In this document: piece by piece, positions 15,362 to 23,119 of the stretch | Layout of the letters: the number at the start of each line of letters is the position of its first letter | Numbering within the stretch: the stretch's first letter is position 1 | Virus record (IMG/VR): IMGVR_UViG_3300036401_000511 | Location: 1-40,365 of that record | Direction: 5' to 3' (one strand) | Length of the DNA: 40,365 nt | From: a virus | The notes under the pieces: generated by a model | What the model was told of the DNA's origin: nothing | The model's database searches: none | What the model saw: the letters and a program-made list of their open reading frames with translations, nothing else | Made by a program: the position numbers and the translations under genes

Positions 15362-16813
15362 GTGGCTGACGATATCCGCTTGCCGTCTGGCGCCAAGTCA
15401 GTATCTGATGAGGTCACGCTCCCGCCTGGCGCTTCGCTGATTCAACAAGAGCAGCCACCCTCTGCGGCATCCCGCTACGCCGGCAGTCTTGTCTCATCGC
15501 TCAATCCGTTTCCGGCACTGAAACGCTACCTTTGGGACCTGCCGCAGCAGGCGCAGCAGGAAGTAGCCACGAGGATGCAGAGCGGCGATTACGTGGGCGC
15601 AATCAAAGCCGCCGCCGCATCCGCTCCTGGCGTGCCATTCGCCAATGATCTTCTTCGCGCTCAAGTCGAACAGGCACGGCAATCGGCGCAGAGCGCGCGG
15701 CAAGGAGATTACTCAGAGGCCTTCGGGCACGGCCTAGCGGCCGTCGTTCCCGCTGTCGGACCTGCTGCAGCGCAGGCAGGAGAGCAGATCGGCAGCGGGG
15801 ATGTGGCCGGGGGATTAGGAACTGCTACCGGGCTATTGCTGCCTTCTGCGACAAAGGAACTCGCGCCCGCTGTAGTCGGACGCCTGGGAGGCCCTGCCGC
15901 TACACGGTTGCAAGCCGCCGCAGAGAAGAATTGGTACGACGCGCTGAATCCGACCAAAGAGAAGATGAAGGCGGTCACAAAGAACACAGTGGCGCCTGGC
16001 TTGGCTGAGCGCGGAGTTACGGCCAACTCGATTGCAGATTTGCGCGATCAGGCGCAAGCCAACATGCAGATCCACGGCGACCGCATCGATGACATTTTTG
16101 ATCAGCAGGCGCAGCAGGGCAAAACGATGCCAGCCACAAATCTACTGACAGCGATGCAAGATGCGCGCGACGGAGAAACGGTCGGCGGCATCAGCTTTAA
16201 TGAGCCCTACACGAATACGCTCGATTCCATGATGGACAAGGTAAAGCAACTCGAACAGAAGTACGGCGGCCAAATCCCGCTCGATGAACTGCGTAAACTA
16301 CGTCAATCCCTGGATACGCAAGTGAGCCGCACGAAGGGAGGGTTTGCGCTGCCAGTGGATGAAGGCTCAAAAGCGGACGCCATGCGCGTACTACCCAATG
16401 CGATTCGAAACGAATTCGCCCAGAACATCCCCGATTTGGCTGACGCTAACAAGCAGTTCAGCTTTTGGAAGAACGTGGACGACGTTGCGGCGGCGACGGG
16501 CCTACGCAGGATCGGGCAGAAAACGGGCTTAACTACACGCATGGCGCAAGGCGCAGGCGCGGCCTTCGGGGGAGCGGTCGGAGGACCGAAAGGCGCCCTT
16601 GCGGGAGCGAAGGTGGGCGGGCTGCTCGCCAAGCTGCAGGGAACGGTCTGGTGGAACAGCTTGTCTGCTGCGAACAAGATGAACGTCGCTGACCTGATCA
16701 ATCAGGGCAAAACACTGGATGCGCTGCGGCTTGCTAGTAGCGCGGGCCAGGGCGCGGCCGCACAGAGCCTGTCATTACGTAGCGACCAACCAGCTTTAAC
16801 GCCAGCCCCATAA
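15362..16813 (+). CDS. Virion ejection protein (gp16-like position), 483 aa
   Basis: GTG start immediately after the previous stop. Ala/Gly-rich helical stretches at about 120-180 (GLAAVVPAVGPAAAQAG, DVAGGLGTATGLLL) and about 400-425 (GAGAAFGGAVGGPKGALAG) could insert into membranes. Between them lies a charged helical region with KLRQSLDTQVSRTKG. This fits the third ejection protein of P22-like phages that opens a path for DNA. The C-terminus overlaps a minus-strand gene (16734-16937). Confidence 0.6.
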   Translation: MADDIRLPSGAKSVSDEVTLPPGASLIQQEQPPSAASRYAGSLVSSLNPFPALKRYLWDLPQQAQQEVATRMQSGDYVGAIKAAAASAPGVPFANDLLRAQVEQARQSAQSARQGDYSEAFGHGLAAVVPAVGPAAAQAGEQIGSGDVAGGLGTATGLLLPSATKELAPAVVGRLGGPAATRLQAAAEKNWYDALNPTKEKMKAVTKNTVAPGLAERGVTANSIADLRDQAQANMQIHGDRIDDIFDQQAQQGKTMPATNLLTAMQDARDGETVGGISFNEPYTNTLDSMMDKVKQLEQKYGGQIPLDELRKLRQSLDTQVSRTKGGFALPVDEGSKADAMRVLPNAIRNEFAQNIPDLADANKQFSFWKNVDDVAAATGLRRIGQKTGLTTRMAQGAGAAFGGAVGGPKGALAGAKVGGLLAKLQGTVWWNSLSAANKMNVADLINQGKTLDALRLASSAGQGAAAQSLSLRSDQPALTPAP

Positions 16814-16937
16814 GAAACGGTCCAAACACCAGAATGGCGTCGACGCCGTCGAATTTGAATACCGTCCGGGTCGTGCAGTTCCAGAAGAACAGCGCCGCCC
16901 AGCCCACGCTCAGGACAAACCACAAGCGGGTGATCAT
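16734..16937 (-). CDS. Small two-TM membrane protein, 67 aa
   Basis: Two hydrophobic segments (residues about 4-20, LWFVLSVGWAALFFWNC; about 33-52, DAILVFGPFLMGLALKLVG) and a basic C-terminus (RPRPGPRY) give a holin-like layout. It starts with an ATGA overlap at the end of the 16934-17110 gene and is last in a three-gene minus-strand operon. Its 3' end overlaps the end of the plus-strand ejection gene by 80 bp. Holin is a guess from topology only. Confidence 0.5.
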   Translation of the reverse strand: MITRLWFVLSVGWAALFFWNCTTRTVFKFDGVDAILVFGPFLMGLALKLVGRYVMTGSVRPRPGPRY

Positions 16938-17110
16938 TGGCTCGATCCGCCTTTTTCCCGCCTCGCTTCCAGCCGGACTGATTGCACATCGAAGCGATCG
17001 CCGATCTGGTCGAAGCGTTCCTCCATTCTTTTGCCGAGATTGGTGATATCGCGCTCCAGGCTGTCCTTAATGTCCGTCAGCAGTTGTTCTATGTGGCTCG
17101 GTTCCGGCAT
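16934..17110 (-). CDS. Small coiled-coil protein, 58 aa
   Basis: A soluble heptad-repeat helix (IEQLLTDIKDSLERDI, GKRMEERFDQIGDRFDV) resembling the coiled-coil parts of the products at 6758-7006 and 17790-18029. Starts at ATG 17110 in a TGATG overlap with the upstream minus-strand gene and ends in an ATGA overlap with the membrane-protein gene, so the three are translationally coupled. Confidence 0.55.
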   Translation of the reverse strand: MPEPSHIEQLLTDIKDSLERDITNLGKRMEERFDQIGDRFDVQSVRLEARREKGGSSQ

Positions 17111-17268
17111 CAGTTCCCGCCTTTTAGCCGGCCCACGGTGCGCATAAAATGCCCGCGGCGATTCAGCTCCCTTTTTGTCTTTGCCTGCTCCGCTTCGAGG
17201 AGTTTGGCCGATTCGAGGAGCGCCTCCAGGCGCTCAATAATCGTCTTTGGTTTCGGTTGTTCGTCCAT
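17110..17268 (-). CDS. Small helical protein, 52 aa
   Basis: First gene of a minus-strand operon. A charged helix (IIERLEALLESAKLLEAEQ) is followed by a basic end (RRGHFMRTVGRLKGGN). An AGAAGAAG purine tract precedes ATG 17268. No family recognised. Confidence 0.5.
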   Translation of the reverse strand: MDEQPKPKTIIERLEALLESAKLLEAEQAKTKRELNRRGHFMRTVGRLKGGN

Positions 17269-17292
17269 TTCTTCTTCTAAGGGTTCCTATTT

Positions 17293-17787
17293 ATGCCTCT
17301 CGTGAATTTCAACGACACCACGCCGGCCCCGGTCTCGGGCGGCCTCAACGTCAAATGGCAGTCCGATGGCGCGGCCAATATGTCGGCCTACATCCCCGCC
17401 AGCACGTATGTGCCCGCGGCGAGCTGGCAGACCTGGACGCCTACGCTGTCGGCCGATGCCGGGACGTTCACGCTCGGGAGCCTGTATCTGAACGTATACA
17501 TTCAGCAAGGCCCGGTGGTGTACTTTCAGTTGCGGTTCAGCGCGACGACCTCGACCTCGGCTGCGTTCCTGTTCTTCACGCTGCCGACGAGCGACGTCAC
17601 CCCGAATAACTTCGCGGCCATTTCGCCGGCGATTGCCGAGACCGCGCCCGCCGGCATGAACCAGACGGAGTTGTGTCCGTCGCGGATTAACAATCCCGGC
17701 AAGGTCGTCATCCAGCGCACAAATAACGCGCCCTGGCCGGTGGGTAGTTATACCTTCGCGGTGAGCGGGTTCTACCGGAGCGCGTGA
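17293..17787 (+). CDS. Tail fibre tip-like protein, 164 aa
   Basis: Paralogue of the product at 10635-11105: shared N-terminus (VNFNDTTPAPVSGGLNVKWQ) and a shared WQTWTPTLS strand region, with beta-rich remainder ending in YTFAVSGFYRSA. Placed after the ejection genes and isolated between two minus-strand groups, which suggests copying and relocation of a fibre-tip module. Likely virion surface, possibly receptor-binding. Confidence 0.65.
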   Translation: MPLVNFNDTTPAPVSGGLNVKWQSDGAANMSAYIPASTYVPAASWQTWTPTLSADAGTFTLGSLYLNVYIQQGPVVYFQLRFSATTSTSAAFLFFTLPTSDVTPNNFAAISPAIAETAPAGMNQTELCPSRINNPGKVVIQRTNNAPWPVGSYTFAVSGFYRSA

Positions 17788-17789
17788 CA

Positions 17790-18029
17790 TCAGCGTGGCT
17801 TCGCGGCCGGATGCTCCATCTTGTCCTCTAGCTTGCCGAAACGCTCTTCCAGCTTCGCGAGATGCAGGTCGACGGTCGTGAAGCGCTGGTCGATCGACTT
17901 GAATTCGGAACCGAGGTATTTGTACAGTCCTTCTTTGAAGTCGTCCAGGCGCTTGTTCTGAAAATACAGCCCGACGACGTACCCCAGGATGATGATGGCG
18001 GCCGGTCCCCAGTTATTCCAGGTGTTCAT
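17790..18029 (-). CDS. Membrane-anchored coiled-coil protein, 79 aa
   Basis: One N-terminal transmembrane segment (residues about 8-23, GPAAIIILGYVVGLYF) then a heptad helix (RLDDFKEGLYKYL, FKSIDQRFTTVDLHLAKLEERFGKLEDK). Same design as 6758-7006. Last of a minus-strand group that also encodes 18043-18291, the GIY-YIG protein and a ribbon-helix-helix protein. Possible lysis or membrane-tether role, not provable here. Confidence 0.6.
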   Translation of the reverse strand: MNTWNNWGPAAIIILGYVVGLYFQNKRLDDFKEGLYKYLGSEFKSIDQRFTTVDLHLAKLEERFGKLEDKMEHPAAKPR

Positions 18030-18042
18030 TTGGTTGTCTTCC

Positions 18043-18291
18043 TTAACGTAGCGGCAGGTGCTTGAGCAGTTCCCCGATGGCGCTCACCAGGTTGTCGATG
18101 CGCTCGCCGCGCTTCTCTTCGGCCTGGAGAAAGGCCTCGAACTTCCGGTCGAGCCGCTCCATATGGTCCTGCGCGAGAACCTGCCAGGTCCGCATCGCCG
18201 TAAATTCCGCTTTGTGATGGTCGATCATGGCCCACATCATGCGCTCGAGCGCATCCATGCGCGTACCGTTCGGCGTGGATTCTTCGCTCAT
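18043..18291 (-). CDS. Small helical protein, 82 aa
   Basis: Soluble helical protein rich in Met, Glu and Arg (MDALERMMWAMIDHHKAEF, ERLDRKFEAFLQAEEKRGE). It ends 13 bp before the next minus-strand gene and starts in an ATGA-type overlap with the end of the GIY-YIG gene. No family recognised. Confidence 0.55.
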   Translation of the reverse strand: MSEESTPNGTRMDALERMMWAMIDHHKAEFTAMRTWQVLAQDHMERLDRKFEAFLQAEEKRGERIDNLVSAIGELLKHLPLR

Positions 18292-18746
18292 TTGGTTTCC
18301 TTGCGTTTCGCCTCACGCGCCGCGACAGCCTTCTTGGCGCGTTCCGTACGCTGCTCCGGCGTCAGTTTTTTCCAAGCATTTGACCAACCTTTCTTGCCAC
18401 CCCGAGCGCCCTGTTTTTTGAAGAATTCCAGCACACCGGAGGGAACCTCTGGCGAATAGGGTTTTTGCGCCAAGGATTGGCAGTTGACCAGTGCATGGCC
18501 GGAGGCGACGTAGTGCCGAATCCACTTTTTCTCAGCCTCAACGGGGCTTTCCCCGAGAAAAACATTCTGAATTAAACGCATCGTCGTATCGGCTCCGAAC
18601 CTTGCTTTGTGATTGCGCAATCGATTCAGCGGATTTTCTGTCCGTCCGACGTAAAAGATATTGCGGTCCTGATCGAGTAATACATAGATGGCGCACCACG
18701 GCTCGTTATTTAAGGCTCGGCTCTGTCGCGATTCTTTCGAGCCCAA
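18288..18746 (-). CDS. GIY-YIG endonuclease-like protein, about 152 aa
   Basis: The nuclease core reads WCAIYVLLDQDRNIFYVGRT (the GIY...YVG pair), then NRLRNHK with the conserved Arg, and a Glu/Lys region that supplies the metal ligand. The C-terminus is basic with a TPEQRTERAKKAVAAREAK repeat, like DNA-binding tails of homing endonucleases (NUMOD3-like). The start is uncertain: the frame is open to 18917, but 18747-18901 is better explained by the ribbon-helix-helix gene, so a TTG at 18746 is used here. Likely a selfish or defence-related nuclease. Confidence 0.7.
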   Translation of the reverse strand: MGSKESRQSRALNNEPWCAIYVLLDQDRNIFYVGRTENPLNRLRNHKARFGADTTMRLIQNVFLGESPVEAEKKWIRHYVASGHALVNCQSLAQKPYSPEVPSGVLEFFKKQGARGGKKGWSNAWKKLTPEQRTERAKKAVAAREAKRKETK

Positions 18747-18901
18747 TCGTCCAATATCTGACTGAGCAGGGGGCCGATCTTGCGCCCGCGCTGGTCCGCT
18801 ATGTCCCGCAGCGTTTTCCATGTCGTTTCCTTTATGTTCCGGACTGAAATGGTCAGTCGCCGGTCTTCTTCCGCCTTCTTCATGGTTGTCCTGGGCATCA
18901 T
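18710..18901 (-). CDS. Ribbon-helix-helix DNA-binding protein, 63 aa
   Basis: DRRLTISVRNIKETTWKTLR forms the beta-strand and first helix, then ADQRGRKIGPLLSQILDDW the second helix, the pattern of Arc/MetJ/CopG regulators. It is transcribed away from the early promoter at 18955-18984, whose -35 box lies in a perfect palindrome. It is therefore a candidate repressor of the early operon and of itself. Overlaps the start region of the GIY-YIG gene. Target is inferred from position. Confidence 0.7.
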   Translation of the reverse strand: MMPRTTMKKAEEDRRLTISVRNIKETTWKTLRDIADQRGRKIGPLLSQILDDWARKNRDRAEP

Positions 18902-18954
18902 TCGCAGTGTATGACATCCGTTATTCCTTCGCTGAAATTATTTTCGCCTGTTGC

Positions 18955-18990
18955 TTGACAAACGTCAAGATTTTTCTTTACACTTGAGTC
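18955..18990 (+). promoter_or_regulatory. Early promoter with palindromic operator, leaderless start
   Basis: TTGACA (18955-18960) and TACACT (18979-18984) are separated by 18 bp, close to the sigma-70 consensus. The -35 box is part of the palindrome TTGAC-aaac-GTCAA (18955-18968), a likely operator. The first ATG (18991) is 7 bp after the -10 box, where transcription should start, so the first early gene is probably translated from a leaderless mRNA. This is the only strong promoter I see for the 19-25 kb operon. Confidence 0.75.
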
Positions 18991-19188
18991 ATGCAACAAC
19001 CCTACTGCACACCCGGCGATCCGGCCTGCGAAGGCTGGTCCAACGCCTGCCCGCGCTGTGCGGACCTGGTCTGCGACGCACACGCCCAATACGGCTTGTG
19101 CCTCGCTTGCCAGGACGACGCCGACGAGCTCGGGATCGATGCGCGGCAGTTGTTGGAGCAGATACGAATTCTGGAGGAAGTGGCGTAA
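18991..19188 (+). CDS. Cys-rich small zinc-binding protein, 65 aa
   Basis: First gene of the early operon. It holds seven Cys and a His in C..GDPAC, CPRCADLVCDAHA, GLCLACQDD, a pattern expected to bind one or two zinc ions, followed by an acidic helical tail. ATG 18991 sits at the predicted transcription start. Its stop overlaps the next start (TAATG). Function unknown; early zinc proteins often redirect host processes. Confidence 0.7.
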   Translation: MQQPYCTPGDPACEGWSNACPRCADLVCDAHAQYGLCLACQDDADELGIDARQLLEQIRILEEVA

Positions 19189-19730
19189 TGACCGTACAAG
19201 AAGAGATTGTGATGTTGAACCGGCAGGCGACGGCGATTCGCCAGGCGCGCATCGACATGGAGGCGGAACTGGCAGAGATCGAGCGTCTGAGTGCGACGCG
19301 TTGCAACTGCGACGGCGACTACGATTACGCGCGTGGCCGTTTTGTCGCGACGCATAGCGAGATCTGCCCGGAGCATGATATGTGCCAGGACTGCGATGAC
19401 GCGAAGGCGACTGAGATTGTGGAGAACCGCAAAGTGTGCGCCGATTGCGCCAAGGACTACGAAACCCTGAAAGGCCGCTGGACGGAATCCGCAGGCGGCT
19501 GGTGCCTCGAAGTGCAGAACGACGCCAATCACTTCTGCGATCCGCTTGGCTGGCGCATCCTGGCCTTTATCACGCCGAACGTGCGGCGCACCGGCTTTCT
19601 CGCTGAGATCGGCAGCGGTCAAGCGATCGGCGTGGGCTTCGGCTGCCGCCGGGGCAGCTATCGCACGCTCGAAGAAGCCAAGGCGATGATCGTCAAGGCC
19701 ACGGGCGTCGAGATTGTGGAGATCGCCTAA
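19188..19730 (+). CDS. Zinc-binding early protein, 180 aa
   Basis: Coiled-coil N-terminus (residues about 1-35, QEEIVMLNRQATAIRQARIDMEAEL) followed by a Cys/His-rich centre (CNCDGDYDY, HSEICPEHDMCQDCDD, KVCADCAKDY, residues about 42-90). The C-terminal alpha/beta part includes TGFLAEIGSGQAIGVGFG. ATG 19188 in TAATG overlap is preferred over longer upstream openings. No family name can be given. Confidence 0.7.
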   Translation: MTVQEEIVMLNRQATAIRQARIDMEAELAEIERLSATRCNCDGDYDYARGRFVATHSEICPEHDMCQDCDDAKATEIVENRKVCADCAKDYETLKGRWTESAGGWCLEVQNDANHFCDPLGWRILAFITPNVRRTGFLAEIGSGQAIGVGFGCRRGSYRTLEEAKAMIVKATGVEIVEIA

Positions 19731-19958
19731 ATGCCCGCGCCTAACGCCGCCTGGCAGGTCTTCCGCGGTCCGAAGAACCCGGACGCCTACACGGCCGTCC
19801 TGCTGCGCCTCTCGGCGCTGCATGTGGATCTGCTGAAGATCCGCGAGGAATTGAAACAGGACGGCTACGCGGCCAAAGCGCGCGTGTCGCTCGTCCAGGC
19901 CGCCCACAAAGTGGAGCTGGCGGCCGTTGAATTACAGGAAAGAAGAGAAGGAAAATGA
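19731..19958 (+). CDS. Small helical early protein, 75 aa
   Basis: Begins directly after the previous stop and ends in an ATGA overlap with the RecT-like gene. A helical body (YTAVLLRLSALHVDLLKIREELKQ..., VELAAVELQERREGK) suggests a coiled-coil partner protein. Located immediately before the single-strand annealing protein. Confidence 0.6.
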   Translation: MPAPNAAWQVFRGPKNPDAYTAVLLRLSALHVDLLKIREELKQDGYAAKARVSLVQAAHKVELAAVELQERREGK

Positions 19959-20938
19959 ATAGTACGGCATTACAAACGGTGGAACAGCGCATCGCGTTCT
20001 CGCGCGACCAGGTTGAGTTGATCAAAACGACGATTGCCAGGGGCGCGACCGACGACGAATTGAAACTGTTTCTGGAGGTCTGCAAGACGAAAGGATTGGA
20101 CCCGTTCAGCAAACAGATCCACGCCATCAAGCGTTGGGACAGCGGGCTCCGGCGGGAAGTAATGAGTTTTCAGGTGGGAATCGATGGCTTTCGCATGATC
20201 GCCGAACGCAGCACACGCTATACCGGGCAGGCGGCGCCGTTGTGGTGCGGCGAAGATGGCGTCTGGAAAGACGTCTGGCTCTCGGAAAAACCGCCCGCGG
20301 CAGCCAAGGTCAGCGTCTTTAAAGCCGGTTTTCAGGAGCCGGTGACGCGCGTCGCCTTATACCGCGAATACGTGCAGACGACGAAAGAGGGCACCCCGAA
20401 TTCCATGTGGGCCAAGATGCCCGCCTCGCAGCTCGCCAAATGCGCTGAAGCGCTCGCCTTCCGCACCGCGTTCCCAGAGTTGTCTGGACTCTACACGCAC
20501 GACGAGATGGGCCAGGCGGATTCTGGCGGCGGCGTGAAGAAGAAGCCGCCGACAGTCCAGCACCGGGAGCTGGAACGCGCTGCCCAGCCGGAGCCGATCG
20601 ACGTGACGCCGGTGAGTGAACCAGACCCGGCGCCGGAAACGCACGAGACCACGGGCGTGTACCGTGTACCCCAGGAAGCGGAACTGCGCAACGGCTTACG
20701 GAAGGGTCTGGAAAGCATCCAGCTAATCACCAAGGCCTGGACGGAACTGGTGCGCGATTACCAGGCTGCGGGCGCAACTGAGGTGATCGATGACATCGAG
20801 CAGCGCTTCGAACGCGACCGTGCCGGCAACCGCACGCCGCTCTCGCTGCGCACCGCGGTGATCGTGGCGCGCAACTGGCGCGATGACAATATGCATCTGT
20901 GGCTGCAGCCGGCGCACCAGGAAGCGGTGGTGGAGTAA
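19955..20938 (+). CDS. bet: RecT/Bet-family single-strand annealing recombinase, 327 aa
   Basis: The conserved Bet core is clear: FLEVCKTKGLDPFSKQIHAI, then MSFQVGIDGFRMIAERS..Y.GQ, then MPASQLAKCAEALAFRTAFP..SGLYTHDEM. This family anneals complementary single strands during phage recombination and replication. The C-terminal third (from about residue 200) is variable and acidic, as usual. The usual exonuclease partner is not adjacent; a Gp157-type gene follows at once, and the VRR-NUC gene at 28830 is the only nearby candidate nuclease. Confidence 0.9.
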   Translation: MNSTALQTVEQRIAFSRDQVELIKTTIARGATDDELKLFLEVCKTKGLDPFSKQIHAIKRWDSGLRREVMSFQVGIDGFRMIAERSTRYTGQAAPLWCGEDGVWKDVWLSEKPPAAAKVSVFKAGFQEPVTRVALYREYVQTTKEGTPNSMWAKMPASQLAKCAEALAFRTAFPELSGLYTHDEMGQADSGGGVKKKPPTVQHRELERAAQPEPIDVTPVSEPDPAPETHETTGVYRVPQEAELRNGLRKGLESIQLITKAWTELVRDYQAAGATEVIDDIEQRFERDRAGNRTPLSLRTAVIVARNWRDDNMHLWLQPAHQEAVVE

Positions 20939-21495
20939 TGGCGACCGCACAATTAACGGCGCCGGAACAGGAAACGCGCACGGAAGGCGAACTCAGCATC
21001 TCTTTATCCGAGATGCTCGGCCTGCTGGGCTGCCTCGAAGAGCCGGAGGATTCGGAGACCGGCGCGAAGTTCAGCGCGGACGTGCATAAGAATGTCCAGC
21101 GCGCGATCAGCGACAAGCTAAGGCGTTACCAGAACTTTTTCTCGTTTTGTGATGCCCAGACGGCTGAATGCGCGTCGGAGATCAAGCGAATGCAGGCGCG
21201 CAAGAAAGCCATCGAGGGCGCCAAGGAGCGCTTACGGAAATACCTGGCAAGAGCCATGGATATGCATGGCATCGGGTCGCTCAATGCGGGCACGGTGGTG
21301 TTCTCGCTGTATCCGGGCGCCAAAAGGTTGAACATTCTAAACGAAGCGGCGATCCCGTTCGATTACAAGTCGGAAGAAATCGTCGTGACGGTTGACCAGG
21401 CGCGGTTGAAGCGGGCGCTGGAGGCGCTGCAGCCGGGCGAGCGGATCGAGGGAGCGGAGCTGGTGACGGGCGAATCGTTCGTCGTGACGCGCTAG
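20938..21495 (+). CDS. Gp157 family (Sipho_Gp157-like) protein, 185 aa
   Basis: Helical protein with AQTAECASEIKRMQARKKAIEGAKERLRKYL, the coiled-coil core of Gp157 proteins, followed by a small beta domain (GTVVFSLYPGAKRLNI) and VTVDQARLKRALEAL..GE.I.GAELV. These proteins are commonly encoded next to RecT-type recombinases and have been linked to recombination and host resistance in streptococcal phages. Start ATG 20938 overlaps the recombinase stop by one base (TAATG). Confidence 0.8.
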   Translation: MATAQLTAPEQETRTEGELSISLSEMLGLLGCLEEPEDSETGAKFSADVHKNVQRAISDKLRRYQNFFSFCDAQTAECASEIKRMQARKKAIEGAKERLRKYLARAMDMHGIGSLNAGTVVFSLYPGAKRLNILNEAAIPFDYKSEEIVVTVDQARLKRALEALQPGERIEGAELVTGESFVVTR

Positions 21496-21505
21496 GATCC
21501 GAGAA

Positions 21506-21703
21506 ATGCCCCCTGAGGACGAAATCAGCCTGCCGCTGTCCATCGAGGAAGGGTTTCTGCTCATTCGGGCATTGAACATTATCGAATGCGCCAACGTTCC
21601 GTTGTTCGATGGCTTACTGGACCGCATGACGGCGCTCAAAGAGAAGCTTTGTCGTTCTGTGCCGTTGGCTATCGCGGAACGCACGCGCATAAGTAAGCCG
21701 TAA
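21506..21703 (+). CDS. MPP-module mini-gene 1, 65 aa
   Basis: Starts with the shared module GAGAAATGCCCCCTGAG. Helical protein (LSIEEGFLLIRALNIIE, LLDRMTALKEKL) without recognised domain. First in a train of mini-genes to 24860 that reuse almost the same initiation sequence. Confidence 0.6.
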   Translation: MPPEDEISLPLSIEEGFLLIRALNIIECANVPLFDGLLDRMTALKEKLCRSVPLAIAERTRISKP

Positions 21704-21732
21704 TTTAGCCGCAAGTATGCCAAGGATGACAA

Positions 21733-21966
21733 ATGCCCCTATATCCGGTAAATAGCAGCACGCCGGCCGAGGAAGACGAATGTCGATGCGACTGTGTCAG
21801 TTGTGTCAGCGGCGATCATATGGGCTGTTATTACGAAGGACGATACCCAGACACAGGGAGCGGATATGAGTGTCCGATTAAAGAGCGGACAGTTCGCTCT
21901 GCTATGACACAGGTGGATCAGGATGGAAGCCGAATGCATTCTGGGAAAACCACCGCTGAGGAATAA
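21733..21966 (+). CDS. MPP-module mini-gene 2, Cys-rich, 77 aa
   Basis: Start module GACAAATGCCCCTA. A compact Cys cluster (CRCDCVSCVSGDHMGCYYEG, residues 17-36, and a later CPI) suggests a zinc knuckle. The rest is polar. No family recognised. Confidence 0.6.
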   Translation: MPLYPVNSSTPAEEDECRCDCVSCVSGDHMGCYYEGRYPDTGSGYECPIKERTVRSAMTQVDQDGSRMHSGKTTAEE

Positions 21967-21971
21967 GACAA

Positions 21972-22181
21972 ATGCCCCCTGATTACGGACTCAGCAATTT
22001 GCCACCGGAGCAGATGACGGCCTCCGCGGGCAATATATCCATTCCTTGGTGGTCTGGCTGTTTTTATCAACAAGCTGACCCGAACTATAGCGTTGCATTC
22101 GGACTTGTCAGTATTGCTCAGGCGATCAACCGTCTTGCGGACGTGCTGGAGAAGTCGAAAGAATCCGAGCCCAAAGGATGA
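21972..22181 (+). CDS. MPP-module mini-gene 3, 69 aa
   Basis: Start module AGACAAATGCCCCCTGAT. C-terminal AQAINRLADVLEKSKESEP is almost repeated in the last mini-gene (24612-24860: QAINRLADVLEKSPP), showing these two share a 3' module while their middles differ. Confidence 0.6.
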   Translation: MPPDYGLSNLPPEQMTASAGNISIPWWSGCFYQQADPNYSVAFGLVSIAQAINRLADVLEKSKESEPKG

Positions 22182-22184
22182 GAC

Positions 22185-22409
22185 ATGCCCCCTAGCGTGA
22201 AATCCTACCCCTGCGGCTGCAAGCACAATGGGTTCGCGATGACGCCCGATAGTTCCATCTGCCGTGAGCACTTCACGACAGATCAGCGCCACTTCTGCGA
22301 TGAGTGGGATGGCCTGCTCATCGATAAGAACAGCCCGGAATTTGCCTCTTGCTTGTGCTTCGGCCAAGACAAAATTCGCCAGCCTGAAACGGAGAGAAAT
22401 GCCCCCTGA
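22185..22409 (+). CDS. MPP-module mini-gene 4, Cys/His-rich, 74 aa
   Basis: Start module GAGACATGCCCCCTAG. Residues 10-30 (CGCKHNGFAMTPDSSICREH) plus later Cys look zinc-binding. The end reads ETERNAP, whose last codons (AAT GCC CCC TGA) overlap the next ATG by 11 nt. Confidence 0.65.
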   Translation: MPPSVKSYPCGCKHNGFAMTPDSSICREHFTTDQRHFCDEWDGLLIDKNSPEFASCLCFGQDKIRQPETERNAP

Positions 22410-22644
22410 GACGAATAAAGCCCCGGCGTTCGATCCGGCGTGCGCGAGCCTAGCAGAGTACTTTCTAGGCAATGGCGCATTGAGTGATGCGGTAACGGAT
22501 CTAGCGGCAACGATTCAGCAGAGCGTCGAGGACTGGTTTCAATCGATTGAGATGGAGATGGATGAGTACATCAAAGACCGGATGCTAAGAAACTCGCCCC
22601 CTGCGAAAAACCCTGACGCGCTGAAGGAGACAAATGCCCCCTGA
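22399..22644 (+). CDS. MPP-module mini-gene 5, 81 aa
   Basis: ATG 22399 lies in GAGAGAAATGCCCCCTGAG and overlaps the previous stop by 11 nt. Helical body (LAEYFLGNGALSDAVTDLAATIQQSVEDWF) and the shared tail SPPAKNPDALKETNAP, whose 3' end again overlaps the next start by 11 nt. Confidence 0.65.
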   Translation: MPPETNKAPAFDPACASLAEYFLGNGALSDAVTDLAATIQQSVEDWFQSIEMEMDEYIKDRMLRNSPPAKNPDALKETNAP

Positions 22645-23119
22645 AGAAGACAGAGATACTACCGGCGCTCGTTTTTGGAATGGCGCCATGTATGTTCCCC
22701 TCAGCCCGGAGTGGAAACAGTCGTTAAGAAATCTAAAACCCGGTTGGGACACGTATGACTCTAAGCCGATCGCGGAAGCGGCCATCACAGCAGTAGAGAA
22801 TGCGTTCCAATGCTTTCAGGAAATGCCTGATATCACCCCTTGCTCCAACGGCGGTATCCAGGTGGAATGGCACAACCACGGCGTAAACATCGAGATTGAG
22901 TTCTCGCCTGAAGGAGAGCAGGTCTTCGACAGCGGTACGGAGCGGGAGATCCGTAACGAGACCGCAGCCGAGATCAAGCGGCTGCGCTTTTGGCTGGAAA
23001 GAATCCTTGCGTTAGGCCACAACGATGAGTGCCTGTTCTGCGGATTGAAAGACAAGCAGGCTCGCGGTGCTGTGGCCGCGCCACTGGTAGAGCAAAAGGA
23101 GAGAAATGCCCCTGTTTGA
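22634..23119 (+). CDS. MPP-module mini-gene 6, 161 aa
   Basis: Largest of the train. The N-terminal half (WKQSLRNLKPGWDTYDSKPIAEAAI) follows the L..GWD.Y....I...AI pattern of small phage or plasmid proteins of unknown role, with a following beta segment (GIQVEWHNHGVNIEIEFSPEG). The C-terminal part carries NDECLFCGLKDKQ and the shared tail ERNAP. A 14-nt overlap leads to the next gene. Confidence 0.7.
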   Translation: MPPEEDRDTTGARFWNGAMYVPLSPEWKQSLRNLKPGWDTYDSKPIAEAAITAVENAFQCFQEMPDITPCSNGGIQVEWHNHGVNIEIEFSPEGEQVFDSGTEREIRNETAAEIKRLRFWLERILALGHNDECLFCGLKDKQARGAVAAPLVEQKERNAPV

